64,000 nt of DNA from Leishmania donovani. Lineage: Eukaryota; Euglenozoa; Kinetoplastea; Trypanosomatida; Trypanosomatidae. Under the pieces are notes generated by a model. It made no database searches, had not been told where the DNA came from, and saw nothing but the letters and a program-made list of their open reading frames with translations. Below, piece by piece: positions 49,571 to 58,428 of the stretch. Position 1 is the stretch's first letter. Each line of letters opens with the position of its first letter. A program made the position numbers and the translations under genes. The stretch lies in NCBI RefSeq assembly GCF_000227135.1, contig NC_018237.1:318149-382148 (forward strand). Direction: 5' to 3'.

Positions 49571-51214
49571 CAGACGCAAACAGATTAAGTTGGCGAACGG
49601 AGACTGCGTGCGTGTGTCCGCAGCACGAAAGATATGAAAGAATGTATACGCGTATGTATCACCAGTGCGTGTAGGGGAGACCGATAGGCGTCTCGGGTAG
49701 TTGGGTGGTGCTGGTGGCACGCGGGTGAGTGGGGCGAAGGCTGGGGGGGGGGCAACGTGCGTGCGAATAGCAAGAGCTACGAACAACGCGATAAACCGGA
49801 GCAGGGGAGCAGCCGCATGCGCGTGCACACCTGGGCCTGAGCGGAAGGCTGTATGGGCACGCAAAATGAGAGAATAGAGGGAAAGGAGGGGCGGCGACGA
49901 CTACGCGCACGGACGCCGCGCCGAGAGTGAAGAGGCGGGGCGGAGGATCCCTGAAAGACAGCGATGGGCGATACCGTCACAATAGACTACGCAGAAAAAA
50001 AAAGAAAACGGTGAGGGGGGGGAGGGCAGTGGCGCAGGAAATCGAGAAACAAAGTGGAGTCGGATGACGGAGCAGTGCGTGAGGCGCTCGTCCGCTCACA
50101 CAGGCAGCCACAAGAAGAAGAGAAGACCCCCAAAACAAAAAAGAAGTGAAAGGATGCCCGCGTACCCGGCGATGAAGCTGCTGCGTAGAAGCCTCGTTTG
50201 GCAGGACGGCGACGAGCTACACTGAGCTTGGGAGCAGCGCGCGTGTGTGCTCGAGCCCGCGCAAGTGGAAAGGATGCCCGAACGAGAGGGAAATGCGCAA
50301 GCGTGGGAGGCGAGCGATGTGTGGGGGATGTGTCGCCACCTTCTGTTGCACACGTTTTCGCACTGCACGTCTCCTCTTCTGCGAGCGCGTGTGTAGGCGT
50401 GTGGGCTGCGTCACCTTTTTGGGTGCCTTTTCTCGCCCTGTGGCAGCTGAGCCTTTACTTTTCCCGTTCGTTCTCCGCGTCACGTTCTCTCAGGCAACAG
50501 CGCGATGAGCGCCGACTCGGTGAACTGGGCACGACGTGCACCTGTTCGTGTCCGTGGGTGTTGACGGCACCGCCAAGGAAAGCTCCCACGAGAAGATCTA
50601 TACACACACACAAAAAAAAACAGAACGAGATGAGGAAACGCGCTCCTTCGCAGATGATTGCCGGTGCGGTACGCACACAACGCGAGAGAGAAAGAGGGAG
50701 GGAAAGGGGAGAGATACAGTGTGTGCGTGTGTGTGTAGGTGTGATTTCGACGGGAGGGGGGGGGGCTACGGGTAACGAAACACTGAAGCCACATGCATCG
50801 AGTCCATGGAGAGATCAACGAGGGCAACGGTGATTGCTGCGGTGCCGGTGAGGTTCGAAAGGAGAAGCGGAAAAGAGCGCAGAGGGTCCCCTTCATCCAC
50901 CGCCACCGCGTCTCCTCTCACATGCCATCAGAAGCGAAACACCTCGAGGCGGTATAGGGTGGCATATCTGTGTGTGTGTGTTCACCATCACCGCACCCAC
51001 ACACACATCCACACACACAGCAGCTGTTAGACCGATCCAGTCGTTGGGCATACTTCTTCTTCCTCTTCCGTCAAGCCCATCTCTCACAGACGCGAGAGAG
51101 GGGGGGGGCGGATTAAAGACGGAAACAAAAAAGGACTTACACAGACGAAGGACAAGGCGAACACAGCGAGAGAGTGCGAGGTTCGTGGTGGTGGTTGGGA
51201 GATTCTCCACACTG

Positions 51215-51243
51215 ACACACACACACACACACACACACACACA
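51215..51243. repeat. (AC)14 microsatellite
   Basis: A clean AC run in the 3' flank of the Tma46-like gene. Confidence 0.92.
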
Positions 51244-51380
51244 TCAAACGTATAACAAGCAAGCATAACGTAGACGACGCAGATCGCCTTCAGCATTCAT
51301 CAGCGCTCATCATCACCACAGCTAGACACCGCCACATGCACCCTTACACAGATACATACACACACGCGCATAAATCTCTC

Positions 51381-52046
51381 TCAGGACAGGTCAAAGGCTG
51401 CCTCATCCTCGCCTGCATCCAAGCCTTCCAGCTCCTCTCGCTCATAGAACTCGTCGGCGTTCTCGTCATCCACGAACAGTTCCTGGTCCATCTGCCAGAG
51501 ATCCCAGCCACGCAGCTTGCCGTCGCCGCTCTTGGCACGACGCACACGCGCTGCCTCCTTCTCGGCCGCCTCCTCGCGCTTGCGCTGCTTCCATGCCTGG
51601 AAGGACGCCTCCGTGACGGGGGTCAGGTCGGTGCGATCCTTCAGCTTCTCACGCTCCGCCTCTAACTTCTCCTCCAGTCGTTCATCATCTTGCTCCACTT
51701 CGTCAAAGTCCTCGGGGCGGAACAGATACTCCTCCGGGTGGCACATGTACTGGTCGTCCCCCTCAGCGGTCTCCGCCGCCTCGGCGTCGCGCTTCTTTCG
51801 TTGCTGCTGGTCAACATCGTTGAACAGCTTCGCCAACTCAGCCTCGCGTGCGCGCTTCTCCTCCTTGGCGGCGCGGCGCGCCGCGAGCTCCGCCTGCGAC
51901 TTGCGATCCTGCGGGTTGCGCTGATCGACGCTCTGCTTCACCTGCTGGACATAGGCCTGCACCTTGGCGCTGCGGTTCTTGTTCTTGAGGCCGAAGGTCT
52001 TGTCCTCAACGATCTTTTCCTTCTTCTTCTGTTCAGCCTTGCCCAT
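51381..52046 (-). CDS. Tma46/ZC3H15 (DFRP1)-like protein lacking zinc fingers
   Basis: A 221-aa charged protein. The N-terminus MGKAEQKKKEKIVEDKTFGL and following LKNKNRS is nearly identical to the start of the Tma46/ZC3H15 family, and it fixes the ATG at 52046 rather than the upstream ATG or open frame at 52142. The C-terminal part keeps the DFRP-like block: TPVTEASFQAWKQRKREE (142-159) and an acidic end with LFVDDENADEF (190-200). In yeast and human the family protein binds the DRG/Rbg1 GTPase and ribosomes and carries two CCCH fingers between these parts. Here the middle (about 75-140) has only one cysteine (Cys102), so no finger can form. It is expected to bind the DRG GTPase on translating ribosomes. 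Confidence 0.85.
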   Translation of the reverse strand: MGKAEQKKKEKIVEDKTFGLKNKNRSAKVQAYVQQVKQSVDQRNPQDRKSQAELAARRAAKEEKRAREAELAKLFNDVDQQQRKKRDAEAAETAEGDDQYMCHPEEYLFRPEDFDEVEQDDERLEEKLEAEREKLKDRTDLTPVTEASFQAWKQRKREEAAEKEAARVRRAKSGDGKLRGWDLWQMDQELFVDDENADEFYEREELEGLDAGEDEAAFDLS

Positions 52047-53001
52047 GTTGCACGTGCGGCGTTGCGTGTTGGAGTTGCGTGCGCGTGTGAGCGCTTGTGG
52101 ATGATGTGCGCCTGCGTGCAACTGTTCCGTCGCCACTGGCAAGCACTGACGCAGCAGTTACGTTGTGTGTGCGTGTGTTGAGGGGGCACGCCTGTGTCGG
52201 AGTGCTTTCAGAGTTCGTCAAGGGGTGAGGGTATATAGCGTGAGAGGATCCTCTAGAAGGAAGATCGCACTGGATGGAGGGAGGCAGGCGCGTGTGTGTG
52301 GCCAATCAAGAGGAAGAGGGGAGGAGAGATGCAGTGATGAACGCAAGAGAGAAGTGAGCGGTGCGAAGACTGTTCCTCCTTTCGCATGCGGTGCGTGTGT
52401 GCCGTCAGTACCGCGCGTGGTACACACACGCACACACACGCACGCAGCACTCACGACACTAACAGATGGGAGAGGAAAGAGAAGAGATCCGTGTAGAGAT
52501 ACGCCCCCTGCACGGCACGCGCCCCTCCCTCTCCGCTGCTTAAAGCGGTATCGTTAACGCGTCTGCAGGGACAGACACATGCACACAAGCACACAGCAGG
52601 TCTTCGTTTCGTTGGTTTGGTGGTCGCTTGCACAAGTTCGTTACTTCTTCTATGCAGCTGCTGTCCGACAATACACACACACATACATGCCCACGAGGAC
52701 CAACAAGCACTGTACAAGTAGACGCACGCACGCCCACAAACATCAACGCTGGCAGTGCACTCCTCGGCCGACACTGGTGCCGCTCGTTTTGCTTTCCTTC
52801 GATGAGGAGCCGCGTGGCGGGGGGGGCGGAGAGAGGGAGAGAGGCGATAAGCAGCGTGGCCGGGGCATACACACACACACACACACACACACACAAATGC
52901 AACTGCACAGCGAACACCGCCACCGCCACCGCGACCCTCGCCTTGAGACGACTCTGCCCCGCGAGCTCCCTTGTTCGATCCGCTGACAGGTCCCTCGCTT
53001 C
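52047..53001. other. Spacer, 0.95 kb
   Basis: The 5' flank of the Tma46-like gene and the 3' flank of the 1274-aa gene, with a CA run at 52868-52894. No gene seen. Confidence 0.7.
52868..52894. repeat. (AC)13 microsatellite
   Basis: A clean AC run about 110 bases beyond the stop codon of the 1274-aa gene. Confidence 0.92.
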
Positions 53002-56000
53002 TTACTGGAAGTAGCGACGCTTCGGACGCTTCTTAAACCACTGATCCTCGTCCGCGTCCTCTGCCGACACCTCCGGCGAATCTTCAACCGCTGTTGCCGC
53101 GGTCTCCTCAACGTCCTCATGGGCCGCCGGTGGAAGTGCGCGTGCGCGTGCGGTGGATCGGCGGGCACCACGACGCGTGCGCACCTGCAGAGCCTTCTCG
53201 TCGTCGTCCAGCTTCTGCGGTGCGCGTCGGACCTCCGGTGACGGTGGCGTAGGCGGCGGTGACGGCCGCGCCGGGGCAGCTGCGACAGGGACAGCGCGAC
53301 GCCCAGCAGGGGCCCGCGGGATCGTTGGCGCTACTACCACTTCCATCTCCTCGTCTTCCTCCTCTTCTTTCTCGACACCGTCTTCTTCGTACTCCTCCTC
53401 GTACGCAGCAGCGGCATGTACTGCTGCTACGGCCCTGCTGCTTCCTTGTGCTTGTGAAGCCGGCGGCGCGGGTGAGGCGGCGCCGGGGCCACGTGCACGC
53501 GCACCGGCGCCGGCTGCTGCGGAGGCGGAAGGGAGGGAAGAACGGGCAGAGGCACGTGCAGGTGGAAGTTCTTTCTCCGCCTCTTCAAGCTCTTGCAGCT
53601 CTTCGACCTCCTCGTATTCTTCGTCGAAGTCCTCTTCCGCTTCCTCTGCCGAAGCGCGGTCGTCGTCACTGTGCTGCGCGACGGCCATTGACTTGGGCGT
53701 CGTTGCCGCCGCTGCACCGGTCTTGCTCGTTCCGCGTTGTTGCTGCCACTGGTTGTAGATGGCCTCTTCGAGCACCGCCTCCTCTTGCTCTCTGTTCCGC
53801 GAAGCGTGTGCTGCTGCCGCCGCCGTGGGCAAGGGTGTCCCTGCCGACTGGCGGTGCTTCCCTCGCGACGTGCGTGCCGGCACCGCCTCAGCGGCCTGTT
53901 CGTCCGCCACACGCACCGTGTCTTCCTCGTCGTCCTCTGGCACAGCGCGACGGCGACTAGTGTGGCCGTGGCTCGGCGATGAGGCAGGAGCCGCTGCAGC
54001 ACCTCTCGCCTTGCGTGAGGGCGGTGGCGGCGCAGCTACTTCCACGTCCTCTTCGTCTTTCTCCTCCGCGTCTTCGGCCGCCTCTGCCGCACCCGCGGCG
54101 CGGTCGCCATCCTCTGGAAGCAGTTGCGCCAGCGTCGCGGTCAGTGTGGCCTCCAAGTCCTCGCGATTGTGAAGCAGACTGTGCACCACCGAGGCCCCGG
54201 AGGAATCCTCGATGTCCATCACGAGGTCATCGATGCAGCGGTACTCGTCCATCTCATCCGCCATCCCGAGCGGGGTCGCGAGCGCCCGCAGTCGAGCGAG
54301 TTCCTCCTTTGTAAACGGGTTCGTCAAGTCGATCGTCGCTGTCGAGCGCAGCATGAAGTCCGTGCTGTCTGACGGGTCTGCCATCTTGGTTGCGATGAGG
54401 TGGTAGTGCACCACGTTCACGCGGGGAAGCACCTTGTGGCGTAACAGGTGCAGGACACCGAGCATCACCTCCGCAAAGGGCAGCCGCACGTCTTCCTCGA
54501 TGATGTGGTCTTTCGTAGACGTGTAGTAGAGGTGCAGCGTGGTTCCGGAAAGGCGAACGACGCTGCAGCCGGCGCTCTGATCGATCGCTGGGCGGAACGG
54601 GGAGTAGCGCTTCTCCTTCGAGTTGAAGAACATCTTGTACGCCTGGACGGCGGTGAGCACCTTTCCAGGTGTCATGTCAGTGACGGCCGTTGCCGAGGAC
54701 GACGATGACGCCCCGGCCGCGGCAAAGACGGCAAAGGGCCGTGTGTCCGACGATACTAGCGGGAACCCGTAAGGCGGCAACGGCGTGCCCTCGAGCACGA
54801 CGACCTGCTCCTCGCGCGCCAGTGCCCGCATCAGGACGGAGCCGTACAGGAGCGCGTTCACGCTCTCGCGCTTGTAGAACTCGACAGCTGCGTCATCTGT
54901 TGCCTCCTCCAGTGCCATCTGGTGCTTGTTGTATGACGTCCAGATCGTCTTGAGTGCCCGTACGCCGACCGGGTCGGCGTCTGTGATCGTGGCAGCGTGG
55001 TAGGTGCTGAACATGGCGAGTGGGTCGACCTGCGCGGTGTCCTCGTCGAGCACCAGAATGTCGCCCTGCTGCTCCTGCGCCTCCCGCTCCGCCTTGTTGG
55101 TCGGGTGAAGGTAGCCGTCAGCGGTGTTGAACTGCTTCATCATCAGCTCTGCAAGTCGGACCAGCCTTTCCCGCCTCTCTGCCGCGGTCGCCCCGACTGC
55201 TGCTGTCGCTGCTGCGGCCGGCGGCGCTGGTGCTGTAGCGGGGGCTAGTGGTGATGAAGGTTGCGCCGGTGCGGTGGACGAGGGCGCCGCCGTCGTCGCT
55301 GCGGCTTCCTCTTCCTCCGCCTCTTCGACTTCTTCCTCGACCTCCTCGACGAGTTCCTCATCGTCCTCGTCCACGTCCGCAGCTTCCACCTCTGCTTCGA
55401 CGTCTTGTGAAGGTGGCGGCTGGCGCTGCTGCTGCCGAGGTGCCGTGGGAGCGGCCGCAGGTGCTCTCTTGCTGCCGTGCCGACCTGCTGACGTAGCTGC
55501 TGCGGCAGGGGACGGCTGCGGGCTGCGTGATGCCGCGGAGCGCCTTGCCGGCCTTTCCTCTTCCATTATCGGCACCATCTCCTCGCCTTCTTCCAGCACT
55601 TCCTCGGCGTTCTCGTCAAGCATATCCGCCACCTCCTCGCTTTCGGCAACACCGTCCTCTTCCAACGCAGCGACCTTAGACGCCTTTGGCATTACGCCCG
55701 AGACGACAGGGCGCTGTCGAGGACCGCGACGCCGCGCTGCGACGCTTTCGTCGCCAACCTCGTTGCGCGAAGAGTCGCCAGATGGGCCTGCCACCGCCGC
55801 AGGGCCTTCGTTATCATTGCCTTGCTCCGCTGCGGTGCTCGCCATGGCCGCTTCGGCATCCCTGACGGCAGAGGCTTTCACGTCCACCAGGTAGGGTGGT
55901 GCTGACGGGTCGGCCATGGCAGCGCCGTCTGTCAACCGCTTCGGCGCCATCAGCTCATCGGCGACGGCGCGCTGGATCGCGCGGGTCAGCCACGCCATCA

Positions 56001-56826
56001 CCTCATCCGTTTGCGACCGGTGCCGGTGGCGAGCGAGGCGGCTGTAGGCCGTTTCGAGGACACCCCGTGTGTACGCGCTGAGTTGCACTCGGTCTGGCTG
56101 CTCCTTCCACTGCCCGAGCGTCGCCACACCGCGCAGGCGCAGCTCACGCGCGTCTTTTTCGCTTTGGTATCGCTCGCTGTTGAGCAGCACCTCCAGGCAC
56201 TCCGCGTCGCCGCCGACGGCCCTGAGCTTCCGCTTCCGTGTCATGGCAGCAAAGTCGCGGAGACTGACCGCCTCCACGGCACCACCGCCGACCTCCAAGT
56301 CGGGGTCCACAAGGAGCCGGACGAGGTCGGCAACAGTGTCGACTGCAGCAGCAGCGCCATTCCTGTGATGATCATGCGAATGCAGCAGGACTTCGTCGAT
56401 GGTCACCTCAAACGGCCCGCGCTCGTCCTCCGCGGTGTGCGAGTTGACGATGTGGTGGGTGGCACCAGCGGAGGCGAGTGCGCTGGACAGGACGGCGCTG
56501 CTGCTGCTGTGGGGCGGGGTGGAGCGGAGCGCGAGAAGGACGCGAGACGCGTGAAGCGCACTCGGGTGATATGAGCCGCAGCCGCCGGTACTGGCCGCCC
56601 TGGTGTTTGTGCCGCCTGGTAAAATCATTCCTTGTGCGAGCTCCAGCGGAACACGGATCATTGCCCTGCCACCGGAGGGGTGTGACAAAAAAGCAGTCGA
56701 CGTTCCACAACAGACTGTAATCCACAGCTGACCATTCTTGCTGCTGCTGCTGCTGTAGCGCACTGAGATGACCGCCGCTGTCGCCGCTGCGGCTGCGGCT
56801 GCTTGAAGAAGACCTCTTCGGAGCAT
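53002..56826 (-). CDS. Paralogue of the P-loop protein, without the P-loop (1274 aa)
   Basis: I do not recognise a named family. Start is the ATG at 56826, giving a mitochondrial-type N-terminus (MLRRGLLQAAAAAAATAAV, then RYSSSSS). An N-terminal block (about 165-260, with FAAMTRKRKLRAVGG at 192-206) and C-terminal blocks (about 630-900, with AYKMFFNSK near 727 and SPFRPAIDQSAGC shortly after) are clearly homologous to the gene at 58429-63921. Between them, instead of the neighbour's NTPase module, is a roughly 270-residue acidic Glu/Ala/Ser-rich region. A second acidic/Ala-rich region follows the C-terminal block, and the end is basic and aromatic (WFKKRPKRRYFQ). No Walker motif was found. 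Adjacent, same strand, 1.6 kb downstream of its paralogue, so it probably arose by tandem duplication. A mitochondrial complex with the paralogue is inference. Confidence 0.82.
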   Translation of the reverse strand: MLRRGLLQAAAAAAATAAVISVRYSSSSSKNGQLWITVCCGTSTAFLSHPSGGRAMIRVPLELAQGMILPGGTNTRAASTGGCGSYHPSALHASRVLLALRSTPPHSSSSAVLSSALASAGATHHIVNSHTAEDERGPFEVTIDEVLLHSHDHHRNGAAAAVDTVADLVRLLVDPDLEVGGGAVEAVSLRDFAAMTRKRKLRAVGGDAECLEVLLNSERYQSEKDARELRLRGVATLGQWKEQPDRVQLSAYTRGVLETAYSRLARHRHRSQTDEVMAWLTRAIQRAVADELMAPKRLTDGAAMADPSAPPYLVDVKASAVRDAEAAMASTAAEQGNDNEGPAAVAGPSGDSSRNEVGDESVAARRRGPRQRPVVSGVMPKASKVAALEEDGVAESEEVADMLDENAEEVLEEGEEMVPIMEEERPARRSAASRSPQPSPAAAATSAGRHGSKRAPAAAPTAPRQQQRQPPPSQDVEAEVEAADVDEDDEELVEEVEEEVEEAEEEEAAATTAAPSSTAPAQPSSPLAPATAPAPPAAAATAAVGATAAERRERLVRLAELMMKQFNTADGYLHPTNKAEREAQEQQGDILVLDEDTAQVDPLAMFSTYHAATITDADPVGVRALKTIWTSYNKHQMALEEATDDAAVEFYKRESVNALLYGSVLMRALAREEQVVVLEGTPLPPYGFPLVSSDTRPFAVFAAAGASSSSSATAVTDMTPGKVLTAVQAYKMFFNSKEKRYSPFRPAIDQSAGCSVVRLSGTTLHLYYTSTKDHIIEEDVRLPFAEVMLGVLHLLRHKVLPRVNVVHYHLIATKMADPSDSTDFMLRSTATIDLTNPFTKEELARLRALATPLGMADEMDEYRCIDDLVMDIEDSSGASVVHSLLHNREDLEATLTATLAQLLPEDGDRAAGAAEAAEDAEEKDEEDVEVAAPPPPSRKARGAAAAPASSPSHGHTSRRRAVPEDDEEDTVRVADEQAAEAVPARTSRGKHRQSAGTPLPTAAAAAHASRNREQEEAVLEEAIYNQWQQQRGTSKTGAAAATTPKSMAVAQHSDDDRASAEEAEEDFDEEYEEVEELQELEEAEKELPPARASARSSLPSASAAAGAGARARGPGAASPAPPASQAQGSSRAVAAVHAAAAYEEEYEEDGVEKEEEEDEEMEVVVAPTIPRAPAGRRAVPVAAAPARPSPPPTPPSPEVRRAPQKLDDDEKALQVRTRRGARRSTARARALPPAAHEDVEETAATAVEDSPEVSAEDADEDQWFKKRPKRRYFQ

Positions 56827-57358
56827 CGCGCTTGCGCGCACAGCCCTCGCAGAAAGCACTGTTCGTGCTTTTTCAACGGTACGCGGATGTGCAGTATCGA
56901 GCAGACAACGCCTGAGACGCCCGCTGCCGTCGTTAAGGAAAGATAGTGCAGACAAGCCCACACGCACCGACTGCAAGAGGTGCGGACGACGGGCAGGTGC
57001 CGCCACGCCAGGCAGGTAAGGGGCACACGCGCACAGGCGCGCACACAAGGAGCAGGAAAGAACACGAGCCGACGATACACAAACAACAAGTCAGTCAGGA
57101 CGAGCGCGCCAGTGACTGGGCGGTGGGCGTGTGTTTGTGTGCCAGTGCGACTGGTGTGATCGCGCACACACAAAGTAAAGAAGTTCTATGAAGGCACGTG
57201 ACTGCAGCACGCCGTCTCAGCGCACGAGCGTGATGACGGCAGTGACGTGCACGGTTTATGTGTCTATGCGTGCCGACTGTGGCTCCGTCCTTCCTATATT
57301 CTTGTCAGCTCCTCGGCTTGCTAGAATGCAGGCCGCCGTCGCCAAACTTTTAGCGCGT
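56827..57358. other. Spacer, 5' flank of the 1274-aa gene
   Basis: In the transcript a C/T-rich stretch with several AGs precedes the ATG at 56826. No microsatellite or other feature stands out. Confidence 0.6.
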
Positions 57359-57751
57359 CTATGAAGCTCTGAGCAGCAGCAGCAGCAGCGACACACACAC
57401 CCACACACACACACACAAACGTGCGCGCGTGCGTGTATCAGCAGGTGACCATGTGGAGAGGATGTGCGAGAGAAAGAGAGAGGACGAGGGATGGATAGTC
57501 ATCATGCGGGCAGACGCAGGTGGCCTTGCATCCGCGCCCTCATTTATGCTCTTGTCGTTCATGTGCATCGCCGACACGAGGGAGCAGCAGTAGTGGCAGC
57601 AAAGGAGGCTCGCGTACCAACCTCCCGCGCCAATGCCCCCAACCCATGGCACCATCACCACCACCACCACCTCCTTATCCTTCACGTACGCCAGCACGAG
57701 TTGCGGCGGTTTCACTTGCCTCATACCTGTCAGAGCACCGACTGTCCCCAT
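57359..57751 (-). CDS. Doubtful small reading frame (130 aa)
   Basis: A minus-strand frame starts MGTVGALTGMRQVKPPQ about 50 nt after a very good pyrimidine tract and AG. It includes a Val-rich then Gly/Cys-rich hydrophobic stretch that could span a membrane, and moderately GC-rich third positions. Against it, the last third is translated from microsatellites (VCVWVCVSLLLLLL), there is no recognisable family, and the frame could be untranslated sequence of the flanking genes. Kept because the splice signal would otherwise have no obvious gene. Confidence 0.3.
   Translation of the reverse strand: MGTVGALTGMRQVKPPQLVLAYVKDKEVVVVVMVPWVGGIGAGGWYASLLCCHYCCSLVSAMHMNDKSINEGADARPPASARMMTIHPSSSLFLSHILSTWSPADTRTRARLCVCVWVCVSLLLLLLRAS
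57372..57417. repeat. (AGC)6 and (AC)n repeats
   Basis: AGC units at 57372-57389 are followed by AC units at 57391-57400 and 57403-57417. They underlie the end of the doubtful small reading frame. Confidence 0.85.
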
Positions 57752-57800
57752 TTTCCTTTGGTCGCCTGCGATGGTCCGTCGGTTAAGTTTCTCTTGTGCG

Positions 57801-57828
57801 CTGAGAAACGAAGAGAGAGAGAGGAGGC
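57801..57828 (-). promoter_or_regulatory. Strong predicted spliced-leader acceptor
   Basis: In the transcript strand a 26-nt tract that is almost pure C/T (57803-57828) ends in AG at 57801-57802, 50 nt before the ATG at 57751. It is the cleanest acceptor in this spacer. Confidence 0.5.
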
Positions 57829-57829
57829 A

Positions 57830-58428
57830 CCACATCGGCATGAGACACCAAGACACATGCGTGCATAGGCACATATATATATGTATGTATATATATGACC
57901 TCCCTGCGCATGTGCATGCGCTGGCGTGCCTTGATATGGGCCCCAGATGCCAGCATTCTTCCTACACAACAACAGCATACTCCAACCATCCTCTATGCAG
58001 TACACGTTCAGTAAGAGAGAGAGAGACAGCGACTCCACAACACGTGCCACACACACACATACATACGCATCTGAGAAGTCTATGAATCAACTACACCCAC
58101 ATACACATACACGTATATATATATATATATATACCACACACACAGATATATAATAGCAACACCCGCCATGATGGGAGAGCCACATCAGCCCTCGCAGGCG
58201 CAGACCGTTGGAGGGCAAGAAGGGGGACACGGAAAAGCGCCATTCAACGCACGTCGTCATAGCAGACTCTCTCCCCCACACACATACGCGGTTGTCCGCC
58301 TCCGCCTCACCACCACCATCATCCGCGTCTAATGGGGACCGGGGTGGGGGGGCCAAGCGTGGGACACCTACTCATGCACCCTCCCTCTCCTTCCCTCCCT
58401 CCCACACACGCACGCGCGCCACCATAGG
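57830..58428. other. Spacer, 3' flank of the P-loop gene
   Basis: It holds two TA-rich repeats (57872-57896 and 58113-58132) flanked by CA units. No gene seen. Confidence 0.65.
58113..58132. repeat. (TA)10 microsatellite
   Basis: A clean TA run between CA-rich flanks in the 3' flank of the P-loop gene. Confidence 0.92.

Larger units (their letters stand above)
49418..51380. other. Spacer, 2.0 kb, no gene seen
   Basis: It contains CA/CG repeats (49541-49570), A runs (49991-50000, 50612-50620), a G run at about 50755-50765 and a CA run at 51215-51243. Frames on both strands are shadows of repeats. Most is likely 3' UTR of the Tma46-like gene and 5' UTR of DAW1. Confidence 0.65.
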
